64,000 nt of DNA from Xanthostigma xanthostigma (Eukaryota > Arthropoda > Insecta > Raphidioptera > Raphidiidae): positions 65,260,948 to 65,324,947 of the forward strand of contig OY754464.1 in assembly GCA_963575645.1 (NCBI GenBank), given 5' to 3'. The translations under genes were made by a program, and so were the position numbers. Of this stretch, positions 34,957 to 46,357 are shown one piece after another. Under the pieces are notes generated by a model, which worked only from the letters and a program-made list of their open reading frames with translations, made no database searches and was not told the origin of the DNA. Numbering within the stretch: the first letter of the stretch is position 1; each line of letters opens with the position of its first letter.

Positions 34957-35710
34957 GACAAGCAATCACAGCCCGCATTTCAGAATTAGACCTGGGCCTG
35001 TTTTTCGTGCTGTCTCTGCGAGGTCTGAGCAAGAACCAATTATAAAAAAGTATCTTGTCAGCGGATGACATGGACAAACGTCATGACGTCATAACGTACT
35101 ATAACTTTTGTAGTGTGTGACAGTTTATGGTCAATAAATTATAGTTAATAAATTAATAAAAACGCAATAATTGCTATTACGTTTGCGACGAACAATTTCT
35201 GCTAAAATTCCGATGACGTCAATTTTTGTTGATACTCGAACTATCAATGCGCACGCAATCAAGCCATCTAAAAATCTAGCGTCTGAATCATAGAGATATA
35301 AGTACTAGAGTAGGCTAGCGGGTATGCTTGCCATGATTGAAAGTGTCTGCAATCGTTCCATATCATTTTCTCTCTCTCTCATGAGCGCTCGTTGACAGAT
35401 CGTTAACTAAAGAGGGGAGGGCGGGGTAAACGATACCTTTATGTAACTAGCCATGTGCTGTTTATATCTTTAGTTACCATAGTGATACGGAATTGTAAGC
35501 AGCCTTCTCTCTCTCAATCGCAGACGCTTTCAAGGCTCACTCGCGTACTCTATTTAACTATATCTCTATGGTCTGAACGCGCATCGTGTGAAACCAGCAC
35601 GCATACAAAACATCAAGCGCCACAGCACGCTTAGAATCGCACGCAGCGATAACAAGCGGCAAATCCAGCGGCAAAAACAACGTCGCGTGCAGCGGATTTT
35701 ACAGTCAACA
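34957..35710 (+). mobile_element. TIR MITE, same family (copy 3), interrupted
   Basis: A third relative lies next to copy 2: GAGCAAGAACCAATTATAAA, AAGTATCTTGTCAGCGGATG, GCGTGCAGCGG near its right end. It is split by the hAT-like insertion at 35289-35570, so the nesting order is clear. Confidence 0.65.
35289..35570. mobile_element. hAT-like MITE with 8-bp target duplication
   Basis: The ends CATAGAGATATA and TATATCTCTATG are complementary. They are flanked by GTCTGAAT (35281-35288) and GTCTGAAC (35571-35578), an 8-bp duplication with one difference. The arms also share GTCTGC…GAGAGAGA elements. The 282-bp length and TSD size fit hAT. Confidence 0.85.
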
Positions 35711-36298
35711 ATATTTAGTTGTACAGACAAAAAATAATTAAGACTTAAAAATCTCGATGCTGTGGTAATTAATCCAATAAATTTTTTGATGAATTTATAT
35801 TGTTCATTTGGGACACAAATAAAACTGAAATTGCAGTATTTTGTTTCAATGGATTGTTATGTACTATCATTTGTTATTAATGGTTTCAATCAAATCGAAT
35901 TATTGACACAATGATGGTGAAATAAAACAAAGATTTATTGCCCCTTTTTTCACATCTATTGTAAAATATCGTTTGTAATGATTGAAAAGTGTAATTAAAA
36001 AATATTTTTAAATGTACGCGGTGAAGCAAACTTACGTAAACTAAATTAAACAAATTAACTGTTCAAAAATTCAAAATGGCATCCAATTTGACATTTACAC
36101 ACAGATTTTTAGTTTTAATTGACCATATGAGCGAAGAAAATTCTGTATCCACACTTGAAATAAAATCAGTGGCGTAACTATACCACCTGAGGCCCTCCTT
36201 TAATATAAAAAAGCTTTACGTTGTATAGTTTCGTATTTAAAAATTACGTAAAGCAGATATTTGTATAATTCGTGTGTGATCTTGGGTTAATACCTAAA
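35711..36298. other. No gene recognised
   Basis: AT-rich sequence. AGTGGCGTAACTATACCACC at 36169 mirrors GGAATTACGCCACTGG at 37292-37307, so an older element may surround the TTAA-flanked insertion that follows. Confidence 0.4.
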
Positions 36299-36302
36299 TT
36301 AA

Positions 36303-37210
36303 GGGGAGGGTAAGGTATTAAAAAATTTGTTTTTCTTTTCTTTTTTTTCGATTTTCTGAATGAAGAACCTTTCAGAAATATTGTGTAAAAAATTGAGACG
36401 GATCGGAACAAAACTAACGAAGATACAGCAGTTTAAGCAACCGTGCCTCAAACAAGCGCACCAGAAATTACTTGCCCGGTCCGAGCGCGCTATTGTTATC
36501 TGGAAGAAGGCAGAATTCGTCGGAGAAAGGAGCAAAAAGATGCTTTGGACATTATGGATGATGATAACATCCTTTATGGACCTGGCATCGATGATTCAGT
36601 GTGAGGTAAGCCGATAAAACTCGCTTATGCGTTTTATTCTAAATTTTTTGGTGTTAAACTTTAAAACGTTTTTCCCACATCCCACGTTTTCAAAGTCGGT
36701 GCCCCTCATAATTTCAAAACTACTGCACCGATTCTTTTGAATTTTTAAACACTATTTCTGTACATAATTTACGAGGTAACGCTGGAGAGTTTTTTTTCAA
36801 ATTTGTCAATAGTTATTTTATGATAACAAATTGTTCGATTTTTTTTTGCAAAAATTGCGTTTTTCACTTCAAAGTGTTCCCAAAAATTGAAAAATTGAAA
36901 TTTCGAAAAACCCTTCCAGCGTTACCTGGGGAAAGCAATTATCTAACGACAAAAATTTCCTTTTTGATTTCAGATGATCCAGCACCGAGTTATGAGGGGC
37001 ACCGCAATTCTACTTTTTTCTGAGACGCTTCCAAATAATTGCTGCCATTGCCGTATTTTTCAATATTTCTACATGAAATTTTACAAAATATTCTTCAAAT
37101 ATGTTATACTTTGATGTACCATTGGTTTTAATAAATAGATTTTAACTGTGTTGGGGGAAAAAATTCACAAAAATGTGCCTTTTTTTGTACGAATTAACCT
37201 TACCCTCCCC
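36303..37210. mobile_element. TTAA-flanked (piggyBac-like) non-autonomous element
   Basis: The 14-bp terminal inverted repeats GGGGAGGGTAAGGT and ACCTTACCCTCCCC are directly flanked by TTAA on both sides (36299-36302 and 37211-37214). An internal inverted pair (GTGCCCCTCATAA at 36701, TTATGAGGGGCAC at 36989; GAGGTAACGCTGGAGAG, CCAGCGTTACCTGGGG) is nested within. Class is inferred from the TTAA target. Confidence 0.8.
36425..36606 (+). pseudogene. Coding-like segment captured in the TTAA element
   Basis: Less AT-rich than the flanks, this segment reads ATVPQTSAPEITCPVRARYC then YLEEGRIRRRKEQKDALDIM and DDDNILYGPGIDDSV before a stop. A GAG|GTAAG donor-like site overlaps the end (36603-36611). 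Another frame stays open for 85 codons. I recognise neither product. It could be a decayed transposase piece or a captured host exon. Confidence 0.35.
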
Positions 37211-37214
37211 TTAA

Positions 37215-38000
37215 ATTAATTTCATACAAAATTAATAGTTTTTATCAAATTTTGTAATAAATGTTAGGTTCCTTCTGTCCTAATAGCCTCTCGGAATTAC
37301 GCCACTGGTTATGTATAGCTTCTGTTATTTCTAAACAATCTGTACACGTGCCAAGCAAAGTATTTTAATACTTTTGTGATAAAAAAATATTGTCAGAGAA
37401 AAGGTTTTTTGCTTTAATTGAATTCTAAAAATGTTTCATTCGTTTGGTTCTATACGCGCGAAGAAAAATATTTTAATACTTTTGTGATAAAAAAAAATAT
37501 TTTCAGAGAAAAGGTTTTTTTTGCTTTAATTGAATTGTATAAACGTTCTTTTCATTCTGTATTTCGGATCAATAAATCTCTTCAAATATCATTTCTCATA
37601 AGCGTATATTTAGATAGATTTTTTTGTTGAATTTTCATTAACAGAAAATAATTGAGGAATATACATTGCACTCTTTTCTTCTTACATTTCAGCGAACTGT
37701 TTGAATGAAAACAATCTGTCACCTAAACAATATTTCTTTCAGTCTGCACTCAAAGAAGCAAGTCTTTTCAAAGACCAAGAAGATAAAAACTTCAGGAGGG
37801 GAAAGCGCTGCAATTGGCGAGAACTTTTATACACCGGGTGTTTCAAACTTTGTACACACACACACACAACGGGGTACTGCAGTAATTTCTACAACGCAAA
37901 AAAAAAATATGGATTTAGTTCTAGCTGCACTGTATTTTCAGTTAATATTATTCTTTTACCAATAGTACTGAGAAATTATTTTTTAATTGCATATACCGAA
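37215..38000. other. No gene recognised; short dispersed repeats
   Basis: ATTTTAATACTTTTGTGATA with TCAGAGAAAAGGTTTTTT occurs twice (37362 and 37471), a local duplication of ~107 bp. A CA microsatellite is at 37853-37868. Open frames at 37418-38012 show no recognisable domain. Confidence 0.45.
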
Positions 38001-38009
38001 CAGATGTAT

Positions 38010-38308
38010 TAGCGTAGCACTAGACTCGTATTCGGGAGGTATCGGGTTTGAATCCCGGAGAGGGTAGATCTTCCTTAAAAAGGAAAAGGGCCGTAAGTGA
38101 CATTTGTTGACAAAATGAGTTCATACTGAAGCCAACGACAGCAGTAAGTGCTGCAGCAATAATTTTATTGTCTTTAAAAAATGTTTCCCCCATGTTTGTG
38201 TTTTCCATAATCTAAAATTCTGGACGGTCAAGACATTTTTAGTAAATCTTGATTTACTCAAATTCATAAGTTGGTCACTTACTGCCTTTACTTGCCTTTT
38301 TACGGCAG
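38010..38308. mobile_element. tRNA-like SINE scrap plus CTGCC-family MITE (copy 2)
   Basis: A B-box-like GGGTTTGAATCCC lies at 38044-38056 within sequence resembling a tRNA-derived SINE. It is followed by a second copy of the 23544-23765 MITE (CCAACGACAGCAGTAAGTGC; AAATTCTGGACGGTCAAGAC; GCCTTTTTACGGCAG ending 38308). Confidence 0.65.
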
Positions 38309-39952
38309 AGATGTGGCTGGGAACTCTTTCCTACTGCCTCTCAACGAGAAACGGCAATTCCTGTACCGGCCATCTTGTTGAGGTTTTCCATGGTTTACGT
38401 CAGTATTTCCAGATAAATATCGAGATGGTTCCTTATTCAAAGGCATGGCCGATTACCTCTCAAATTCCTATGCTCAAAATTTGCCTACTACATCCTAATT
38501 TCCTAAAAATTTCTTCATTCGCCCATTGCTATTAAGTGGAAGTTTAAAAATGTAGAAAATAACGGGAAATGTGATAGATGGAAAATAGTAATGGTGCGAA
38601 TGGCGTCTGTTATGACATAAACGGACGTTAAACGCATTATTATTATTATTATTATTATTTAATTGCATATGATTTATAGTACTATAATAAAGCTGGAGAG
38701 TTTGTATGTTTGAACGCGCTAATCTCAGGAAATACAAGTCCGATTTGAAAAATATTTTTTGCATATAGCCGTTATTCAGGAAGGCTTTAGATCAAATACC
38801 TTCATTATCCTAAGGAGCGGCGGTGACGCGTTGAGTCTGGGGCCGGCTTGTCACACGCCGAGAACCGAACATTACCGAGAAGGGCCGAGTTGTGAATGCC
38901 CAGGCCAGCGAGGTACCAGTTTGTACAGTTCAGTCATGTGATCGTCTCATTATCCAACCGTGGTGCTTCAGCGAACTAATTTTTGTGGATGTTTTTGGTT
39001 TTTGGTTAATTTAATTGAATAATTCTATGCGTTTCCTCAATTGACAATCTACAAATTCGAGCCAAGCCAGACCGGGCCGTTTGTACCAAACAAACAAACA
39101 AATTCACATTTAAAAATATTGAGTAGGATTTTTTGGTTTTCAAATAGCACCAATTAAATAGTAGTTTATGAATTTTGAACGTAAAGACTTATATTATCTG
39201 TAAGACGTGACAATATATAAAAAATAGCGTTAACTATCTTAACAGTCACACGAGTCATAATTATCATTACGTCCGAGATGTATACCACATTTCTTCTACA
39301 CTCGCAGATCTACTCCATATACATACGAACGTAGAAGTAGTTCAACGTCAAAGCACGACCATTTATCATTTTTTATCAAATCAGTGCCTACATGTACATT
39401 CCGTGGCCGTGGCATTAATTACATGCCTCTTTTTTTTTTTTGTTCAATTTTTGTCGCAAACCAGAATCTTGTTAATTCGTGTACAGGAGTTTTTAAGCAC
39501 CCGGTATCTACATACCTACATATTTTATATACAAGCTGAATCCTTTATATTTAAGTACATAAAAACAAATTTTGTAACCTGAAAGCAAAAGGGCGGTTGT
39601 TATATTTTTTAATATGATTTCATTTTCGACGTTCTTCCATTATTTAATATATTATACCAAAATTAAACCCGTTCTTCCACCGTATTAGTCCCACTACTTC
39701 CACCAGAATATAAATTAAGTACTTCTTTAAAGTATTTCTAAAGTGAGAATTATTATAATCAAACCTATTACGAAATAGCGTATTTAAATAACAGTTTTTG
39801 TAAAAAAGTTGGTGTAAAATAAAAGGCTTAAGTAAATTAAAATCGCTTGGGTAGACAAAAAAATAAATAAATACTATTTATAGATTTCGTAACTGCACAA
39901 ATCTATATTTTATTTGTCAAGCGGGTAAAAGCAGTCATCTATTTGTCTAGAT
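38309..39952. mobile_element. Mixed repeat DNA with Helitron-like segments
   Basis: An ATT microsatellite (38636-38659) precedes AAAGCTGGAGAGTTTGTATG with TTTGAACGCGCTAATCTCAG, the start of a very common lepidopteran Helitron-like element. Its tail may be AGACCGGGCCGTTTGTA at 39070-39087. A GC-rich block (38815-38900) inside it yields a 60-codon frame of no known family. The remainder to 39952 holds no gene I can support. Confidence 0.45.
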
Positions 39953-40243
39953 CAGGGGTGGCGAATCTATGGCACGCGTGTCACAGGTGGCACGCGACAG
40001 ATTATTATCGTTGGCACGGCATTGATTGAGATACAAAATCAAAATAATTAAAAATATGCTAGATGCAAAAAACAATTGACTATCACCATATAACAAATAC
40101 GAAAAAGGGTAAGGGCGCTCAATGTATTTCAAAACTATTATTTTTATCTATGCTTGATTCATTTTTTTGACAACAAAATTTTTTTGATTGCTTAAACATT
40201 TAAAAAAAATGGGTTGTAGGTATAGAAAAGTTCGCCACCCCTG
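39953..40243. mobile_element. hAT MITE, CAGGGGTGGCGAA ends
   Basis: Ends CAGGGGTGGCGAATCTATGG and TTCGCCACCCCTG are inverted. Flanks are GTCTAGAT (39945-39952) and GCCTAGAT (40244-40251), an 8-bp duplication with one mismatch. CAG-G-TGGCGAAC termini are characteristic of hAT elements. Confidence 0.88.
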
Positions 40244-40352
40244 GCCTAGATTATAACCACATATAAATAAATGAAAGGCATATAACTTTACACATATTCT
40301 TACTGGCCGCAACTAATCACATTCTAAACGAACTCGGTGAAAACAAACCTAT

Positions 40353-40930
40353 AGATAGATAGATAACATTTATTGTCAGTAGAGATACAAATGATTTATG
40401 TGATACGTCAAAAAAATTTCGGAAAACAAAAATATTATTTAAAATAATCTATGAAATCATTTACATTATAAAATGCATTTTCCAGTAAAAAATTCTTTAT
40501 CTTTTTCTTGAAAACCTTTATTTCATTAATTTTAAAACTCACAGGTAGTTTATTATAAAGAGCTGCTGCGAAATTCAATGGGCAAAACTTGAAGATATCA
40601 ATTCTTGCCATAGGTAATTTTAAGTAATTTTTAAAACGAGTATCATGATCATGACTATCCTCTGCTAAAGAATAATCGGATTTGTTATGGTGTGCATAAA
40701 TTAACGCATGGAAAATAAAGATGCAAGGTATCAATATTGCCAAACTGCAACTTATCATTGAATGATGTAATTGATAAATCACAAATTAGTAGACATTCAA
40801 GTCTGTTATAATTGATGTTATCAATGATATAGATAAAATAAAATTTGAAATAAGCACTCAGACACTTTCTTACGCTTTTAAGCCATCGCCGGAAGACAAT
40901 GTTGCTCAGTTGATTAGTGATCACACTTGC
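40353..40930 (-). pseudogene. Non-LTR retrotransposon 3' end (CR1/jockey-like reverse transcriptase tail)
   Basis: Minus-strand translation ends IFHALIYAHHNKSDYSLAED, then SHDHDTRFKNYLKLPMARID, NFAAALYNKLPVSFKI and KKKIKNFLLENAFYNVNDFI. This matches the C-terminal domain of insect CR1/jockey-type ORF2 proteins (HxHxTR, FYNKLP, FK..LK..LL). The frame shifts upstream near 40780. The 3' end is an ATCT microsatellite (40353-40367), as usual for these elements. Confidence 0.75.
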
Positions 40931-41269
40931 TCTACGGTTAACAAGATCGTAAACTCGATTCCAGAATCAGAAGTATGAAAGAATATATTGAAATTGTTAT
41001 TGGATTTTACTTTTAGCTCGTTATAAGCGAGGGGTTACTATACTGGCCTGAAATCGATCATTTTACGATTGGGGTTTGCACGCGTAAAATACAGCCATTC
41101 AATAGAGGGTAGGACAAAAAGAATATTTTCATTCAAAAGTTTATTAAACTGAATCAAGCAAATCCATAATATTTTTGGCAAGGTTCAAATTATCAGCTTA
41201 CCAACTACGTACCAAACACCGTGTTTATAACTAGTATAATAGTAGCTTATAAGATTAAAATGCAATATT
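40931..41269. repeat. Diverged repeat related to 43590-43830
   Basis: Shared words in order are CAAAAGTTT.TTAAAC.GAA, TT.GGCA, CTTACCAAC..ATGTACCAAA-like text and GTGTTTA. Identity is low and the family is unnamed. Confidence 0.35.
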
Positions 41270-42096
41270 TTATGTGCGAGTTGTGAGGTTATAAATAATA
41301 ATAATAATAATATAGCCTTTTTCATCCCAATATTGGGCAAAGGCCTCCCCCAGGTCAGTCCATGTCTTCCTGTCTTTAGCAGTACGATGCCAGTACTTTC
41401 CAGCTAACTTTTCTATATCATCTTTCCACCTTTTCTTCTGTCTTCCTTGCTTCCGTTTACCGTCTTTTGGATACCATTCCGTTATTATCTTTGTCCATTT
41501 ACCGTTACTCATTCTTGTTATATGCCCTGCCCAAGTCCATTTCATGTATTTTATTTTTTGCTTTACGTCTATTATTATTGTTTTCTTTCTTATGATATTA
41601 GAATTAATTTTATATATTACTTTTATGTTGAGCATTTTCCTTTCCATTGATCTTTGACAAGTTTGCAGTTTATTATACTGGTTTTCAGTTAAGGACCAGG
41701 TTTGGGCACCATACGTTAGAGATGAAGAACACAAGAGTTATATACTTTTGTTTTTATATTTAAAGGAATATCGTCCTTGAAGATATATTTTAATGACCAA
41801 AATTGTTTCCACGCACTACTAATCCTTCTGTTTATTTCTTTAAGTCGCCTATCTTTAAATGAAATTACCTGCCCTAAATAAGTGTAGTCACTAACTTTTT
41901 CTATTATTGTGTTTCCTATTTTAATTTCACTGTTACAACCTTCTTCATTTGACATTATTTCAGTTTTCTCACTGTTTATTTTTAAACCCAATTTTTCACT
42001 TTCCCTATTTAAATCTTTTAACACAGATTTTAATTCACTATAATTTTTAGAAAAGATTACAATATCGTCTGCAAATCTTAAGTTTGACAGATATAA
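41270..42096 (-). pseudogene. RTE-like endonuclease/reverse transcriptase, 5'-truncated and frameshifted
   Basis: The minus strand reads LRFADDIVIFSKNYSELKSV, then EKLGLKINSEKTEIM and DYTYLGQVISF, followed by a frameshift near 41725-41735. It resumes LTYGAQTWSLTENQYNKLQT, MERKMLNI, WTWAGHITRMSNGKWTKIIT, EWYPKDGKRKQGRQKKRWKD and EAFAQYWDEKG. FADD is the polymerase active-site box, and the rest is the conserved tail of the endonuclease-reverse transcriptases widespread in Lepidoptera. The 5' part, with the endonuclease and most of the polymerase, is lost. An ATT repeat (41295-41313) marks the 3' end. Confidence 0.85.
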
Positions 42097-42169
42097 ACGG
42101 TTATAAAAAGCGAGTTTTAAAAATCACACGCGCCACATTTGCATTATATTTGAAATAGATATAGTCCAG

Positions 42170-43350
42170 GGACAAAAAATAAGTCAAACTTTGGAAAAAT
42201 TAGGGAAAAGCTGGATATTTGCATGAACCTTCCTTTCGATATTCTAAAAAATATACTGTAACAAAACTGTTCTAGTCCGTGGTGGAAATTATTTATTTAC
42301 AATAATACACGATTAACAAAACAGTTAAACACACAAACGAAAGCGTACTTCTCAAACGTAACAGTAATAATAACAGGAACAAAATAACGACACTTCTAAA
42401 TAATAAAATAAAAGACTAAGTAACAGAGAATATTATAGAGTCACTAAATTATGTACACAAAATTATTTACACAGTTCATTTATTTATTTATCTACAGGAT
42501 ATTGTTTATATTAAACTATTTATTTCAGCAGTTACCTCAGCACTGTTCACTGCTTGTTAATTTATGTCGATTGTTCACTCTATGATGGACACTGTATGAC
42601 TATCTGTGTATGACAGTCCCTGTGTGACTGTCTAGTGTTGCGTGCCCCCTGTTGGGACGACTATGGGTTCTGTAGAATCTTCTAGCAACAATACCAAAAA
42701 TCCACACCGACACATGTGCCGCTAAAAATGTTACGAAGGATGAATGGTCACATAAACGTTTTTTTTGTGCGAAAATCTCGTTAACGGTGATTTTTATAGA
42801 AAAAATAGTGGTTATCTTTGTAGTTTAGAAACTTGCCTGAAAAAGCATAGTAAAACATTTTCCGTAAGACTAAAAATACCAATTACGTACAACGTACGAC
42901 GCATGCGGCATGACGCTCGTTCTCTCACCTCACATTCATTCAATCACTTAGTGAACCATTTCAGTTCAGGCATCCAAATGATATGTGTGTCATATGATGC
43001 ATTGTATTCGTTCGCATCAAGCGAATCGAACTGACATAAATGTTACAATTTTTTAAATCAAATTTTATCGAAAACCGTTAATCTTACGAAAAAAAGTAAT
43101 ACAGTATTTTTTGTAGGAAATTTTCTGACCAACAATTTTGGTGATCACTATTTTTTTATAACAGTCATCGTTAATGTGTTTTTTGCAAAAAATCGTTTAT
43201 TGTGACATTTCATTCCGCGTAACATTTTTAGCGGCACATGTATCGGTAGGGACTTTTGGTATATTGTTTAGAATCACGAAAGGAAGATTCATCAAAAATC
43301 CAGCTTTCTCCTAAGTTTTCAACTCCAAAAAATCTATATTCCCCGTATTA
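42170..43350. mobile_element. Foldback element, left arm split by a solo LTR
   Basis: The arms share AGCTGGATNTTTG, CTTCCTTTCG.TATTCTAAA.AATATAC, CATGTGCCGCTAAAAATGTT and ACG on the left, with complements at 43130-43350. The left arm is continuous only when 42257-42690 is removed. The interior (42880-43030) holds CATGCGGCATGACGCTCGTT and no gene. Confidence 0.8.
42257..42690. mobile_element. Solo LTR with 4-bp target duplication (copy 1)
   Basis: It starts TGTAACAAAACTGTTCTAGT and ends TTCTAGCAACA (TG…CA). It is flanked by ATAC at 42253-42256 and 42691-42694. Length is 434 bp, and a relative is at 46358-46807. The 4-bp duplication suits Ty3/Gypsy-type elements. No internal domain or second LTR adjoins it. 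Confidence 0.85.
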
Positions 43351-44374
43351 ATAGTACGCGTTTTTGCATGTACATCCTATAAAATACCGGTTTTTTACTT
43401 CGTAATAATATATCTGACAGGTAATCATATTCTATGTGTGTGGCCATATTGCATTTCATTTGGATTGTTTACGAAACTGCTCCTGCTTTGGGTCGTACGC
43501 TATCACGGTTCCCCTTATAGAATTAAACAGTAACCGATAGGTCGTTTTTGGAAAATTGGTAAAATAGATATTTTTTTGTTTTACTTTACGAACTAGTTTG
43601 AAATGGGTCATTTTACTATTGTTGTATGGGCATTAAAAGCAGCTATTTTATAAGACGGTGTGCAAAAATAAAAATTTTCTTTCAAAAGTTTCTTAAACAG
43701 AACAGAATAAACCGCATTTTATTTGGCACACTTAAAACGATATAAACTTACCAACAGATGTACCAAAATTAATGACCTAACATTGTGTTTAATAATATTG
43801 TAACTACAAAAAATTATATACTTTTTCTAGGCTAAAAAACATTCTATATAATATATAAACAAGAGAGAAAAAATAAAAAAATCCTCATATATAAAAAGAA
43901 AAAAACACACGCACTACCACACATATTCATTTGTTCTGTGTGAGTTAAACCACCGAAAATAAAAGAGTGCAAGGAGTATAGTATGATACAAAGAGATTTA
44001 GTTCTTATATGTGTAAGTACGATCGACGACTGTGTTGACACACAATGACGAAACAAAAAGTGCCGACTGTCATTTTTTATCTTTAAAACAAAATCCAGCA
44101 TTCATTTGTTGCCCATACTTTAATTCAATTATTGTGAGCTGTCATAAAAGACACCATAATCCCACGAATGACAGCAAACGGAGACTACCACATGTCGACT
44201 CAAAATGCACAGAATGTGTTGTGGAATGTAGAATGTGAATTTATTTTTTTCTTTTGTAATTTTTATTTAGATACAAACAGAACTTCCGAAAAAACATAAA
44301 CAAAAAAAAATAAACATTAGTGCATCGACTTGAAGTTGATTTTCTTTTATCGATATTTTTACTTTCTTGAAAAA
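43351..44374. other. No gene recognised
   Basis: AT-rich mosaic that includes the 43590-43830 repeat related to 40931-41269. Open frames at 43844-44238 are Ile/Phe/Ser-rich or random-looking and have no family resemblance. Confidence 0.4.
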
Positions 44375-44706
44375 ATAAATAGAATAATAAACCGTTATGA
44401 AAATTATACCATTGTTATATAAAAAACACCGTTATAGCATATATCTCTTCTGCGCGAACGCCGATTTTCCCCAAAAACAATAGGGCTCTTCATATTTGCA
44501 TACCAAACATCCTCCCAAAATTTGGTTTCAATCCGCTCATCCGTTTGACCTGTATCATGTTCACAGACAAACAGACACAGAATTTTTCCAAAAATATGTT
44601 TTTTGGATTCGGGGGACCTCAAAACGGAAAGATATTGTACAATTTTTGAAAAGTGATTTTTGACCTAAACTAGTACCATTCCTCACTTGTGGGTTGGAAT
44701 GGTAAA
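44375..44706. mobile_element. Repeat family with ACCATTCCNAACCCACAAGTG end (copy)
   Basis: GCATACCAAACATCCTCCCA, AAATTTGGTTTCAATCCGCT, TTTTTGGATTCGGGGGACCT and CTAGTACCATTCCTCACTTG recur at 53390-53695 (same orientation), 60527-60860 (inverted) and, partly, 57495-57640 (inverted). The end carries a small palindrome around GGAATGGT. Class unknown. Confidence 0.75.
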
Positions 44707-45440
44707 AAAAATGCGCACTCTTCCCCACATGACTTACTGTTTGTTAATTAATAATTCGATAACATTTCTCTCGAATATTTTCGTATGTAACCTTATGAAA
44801 AATGTAAAAAAAGTATTGTGCTCTTTTGAAAAAAAATTGCCCATACACTTTCGGTTGAGTTTAAAGTACAAAAAATATACTTAACGTTTTATGATTGTAA
44901 ATATTGAGTTAAATAAATAACTATTTAAACTTTTTTTTCTATCTAGTACAAGAATTAGTTAGTCTTACCACTGTATAATGTGAATATGATTTTTTCCAAT
45001 TTCCTGTTAATTTATAATTGACCTATAAATTATAGTGTCCTCAAAAAATATTTTTTAAGTTGATTAAAAAAATTACATTATTTACATAAACTATAGAATT
45101 GTCGCAACAGTGTGATTGAAGAAGCAAAGACTTATGTGGAAATAAAAGACAATACACAGATAATACGTATTCTTTAGAGCAGCGTAAAGTGTAATGAGAT
45201 TGGCGAAGATAAGTGAATAACGAATGAAAACTTTCAACTGTTAAACAGGCGCGCATAAAACTAAAAAATCCTTTTTGTAATATTGTAGTTCCCTTCGTCG
45301 CAAAATAACCTGGTATCTGCTTACAGCTTAACCACATAGTAAAAGTAAAACTTTTTGACTAATTTGTTTATTCAATCATAGATGGCAGTGCCAAACCCAA
45401 CCAGTAGTGTAGTTCATAAACAGCGCGTCAGTTGTTGCTT
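44707..45440. other. No gene recognised
   Basis: AT-rich DNA. The 98-codon minus-strand frame at 45041-45337 has no identifiable domain. Confidence 0.4.
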
Positions 45441-45480
45441 GTGCTCAGTCTCTCTCTCTCTCTCTCTCTCTCTTTCTTAA
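45441..45480. repeat. (CT)n microsatellite
   Basis: About thirteen CT dinucleotides lie at 45450-45474. Confidence 0.95.
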
Positions 45481-45799
45481 TCTATCCCCGTTATGTCGCT
45501 TTTTAGTTCCATCACCTCAAGAACTTAACCGCACGGGCTTAATATAAATAAAATGATGCGTGACTTTTATACACGCGCTTTAGAAGTTATAATTCTTTCG
45601 CGTGATTAAAAACTAATTTATAATTTGCATGTAAATAATTTATTGACATAAAATAATAAAGGAATGAATTGAGACTAGACGCTACGTGTATGCGAACATG
45701 GTCTCTACCATACTCTATCCTACTCCCTGAATCGAATAACAACTATAATATAAACTAGTGTATGTCACTGGTTCACTATCTTTATTCTGTTGGCAGCCT

Positions 45800-45937
45800 T
45801 TTTCTACGAACATCTTCACCGTGTTCATTTTGTTGATACTGCAGTGTGCGCGCGCAACGTTAAAAATTTCCGCTCAACATTTTTTCGTCGCGCGACAAAG
45901 GAAGTAAAACTTCAAAAAATTCACCACGAAAGTAAGT
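45800..45937 (+). other. Candidate non-coding first exon with splice donor
   Basis: A CpG-rich patch (GTGTGCGCGCGCAACG; TCGTCGCGCGACAAAGGAAG) ends in CACGAAA|GTAAGT at 45932. Unmethylated-style CpG clusters and a consensus donor are seen at transcription starts, but no downstream exon supports it. Confidence 0.25.
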
Positions 45938-46357
45938 AGAAGAAAAGTATTACAGCCGAAGCTATCAGATTACATACAATCGGAACAGAACGTATGAGTC
46001 CGATCTCTACACGTAAGACACCATTAAGCCGTGTTTGCACTTGAGGCAATCTGGTCGAGACAAGTTGCCCCACTTCGAAGCAAGTCAAATGTCCTTATAG
46101 CCAGAGAGCTGATGACGAATTTAGGGTATGTATTTTAGGCAAGTTGAAATAATAAAATCGTGAGCGTTTGTGGTTATTTCGCTTCTGCGCAGCGTATGGC
46201 ATTTGCAAAAAAATAAACCAAAAACATGTGTCTTAGGCAACTAGCAACTTTTTTCATCTTTTATTTTATCACTTTAATAATCCAGAAATAAAAATCCCAG
46301 ACTATTTCGTCGCTTTTGAAGTTTGACCCGACGTTCCCGAATATATTTAATTAATAT
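45938..46357. other. No feature recognised
   Basis: Moderately balanced sequence without coding signal or recognised repeat. Confidence 0.4.

Noticed and set aside
40435-40782. Host gene encoding a 115-residue protein
   Set aside because: The sequence is the conserved C terminus of a non-LTR retrotransposon protein and is followed by an ATCT tail.
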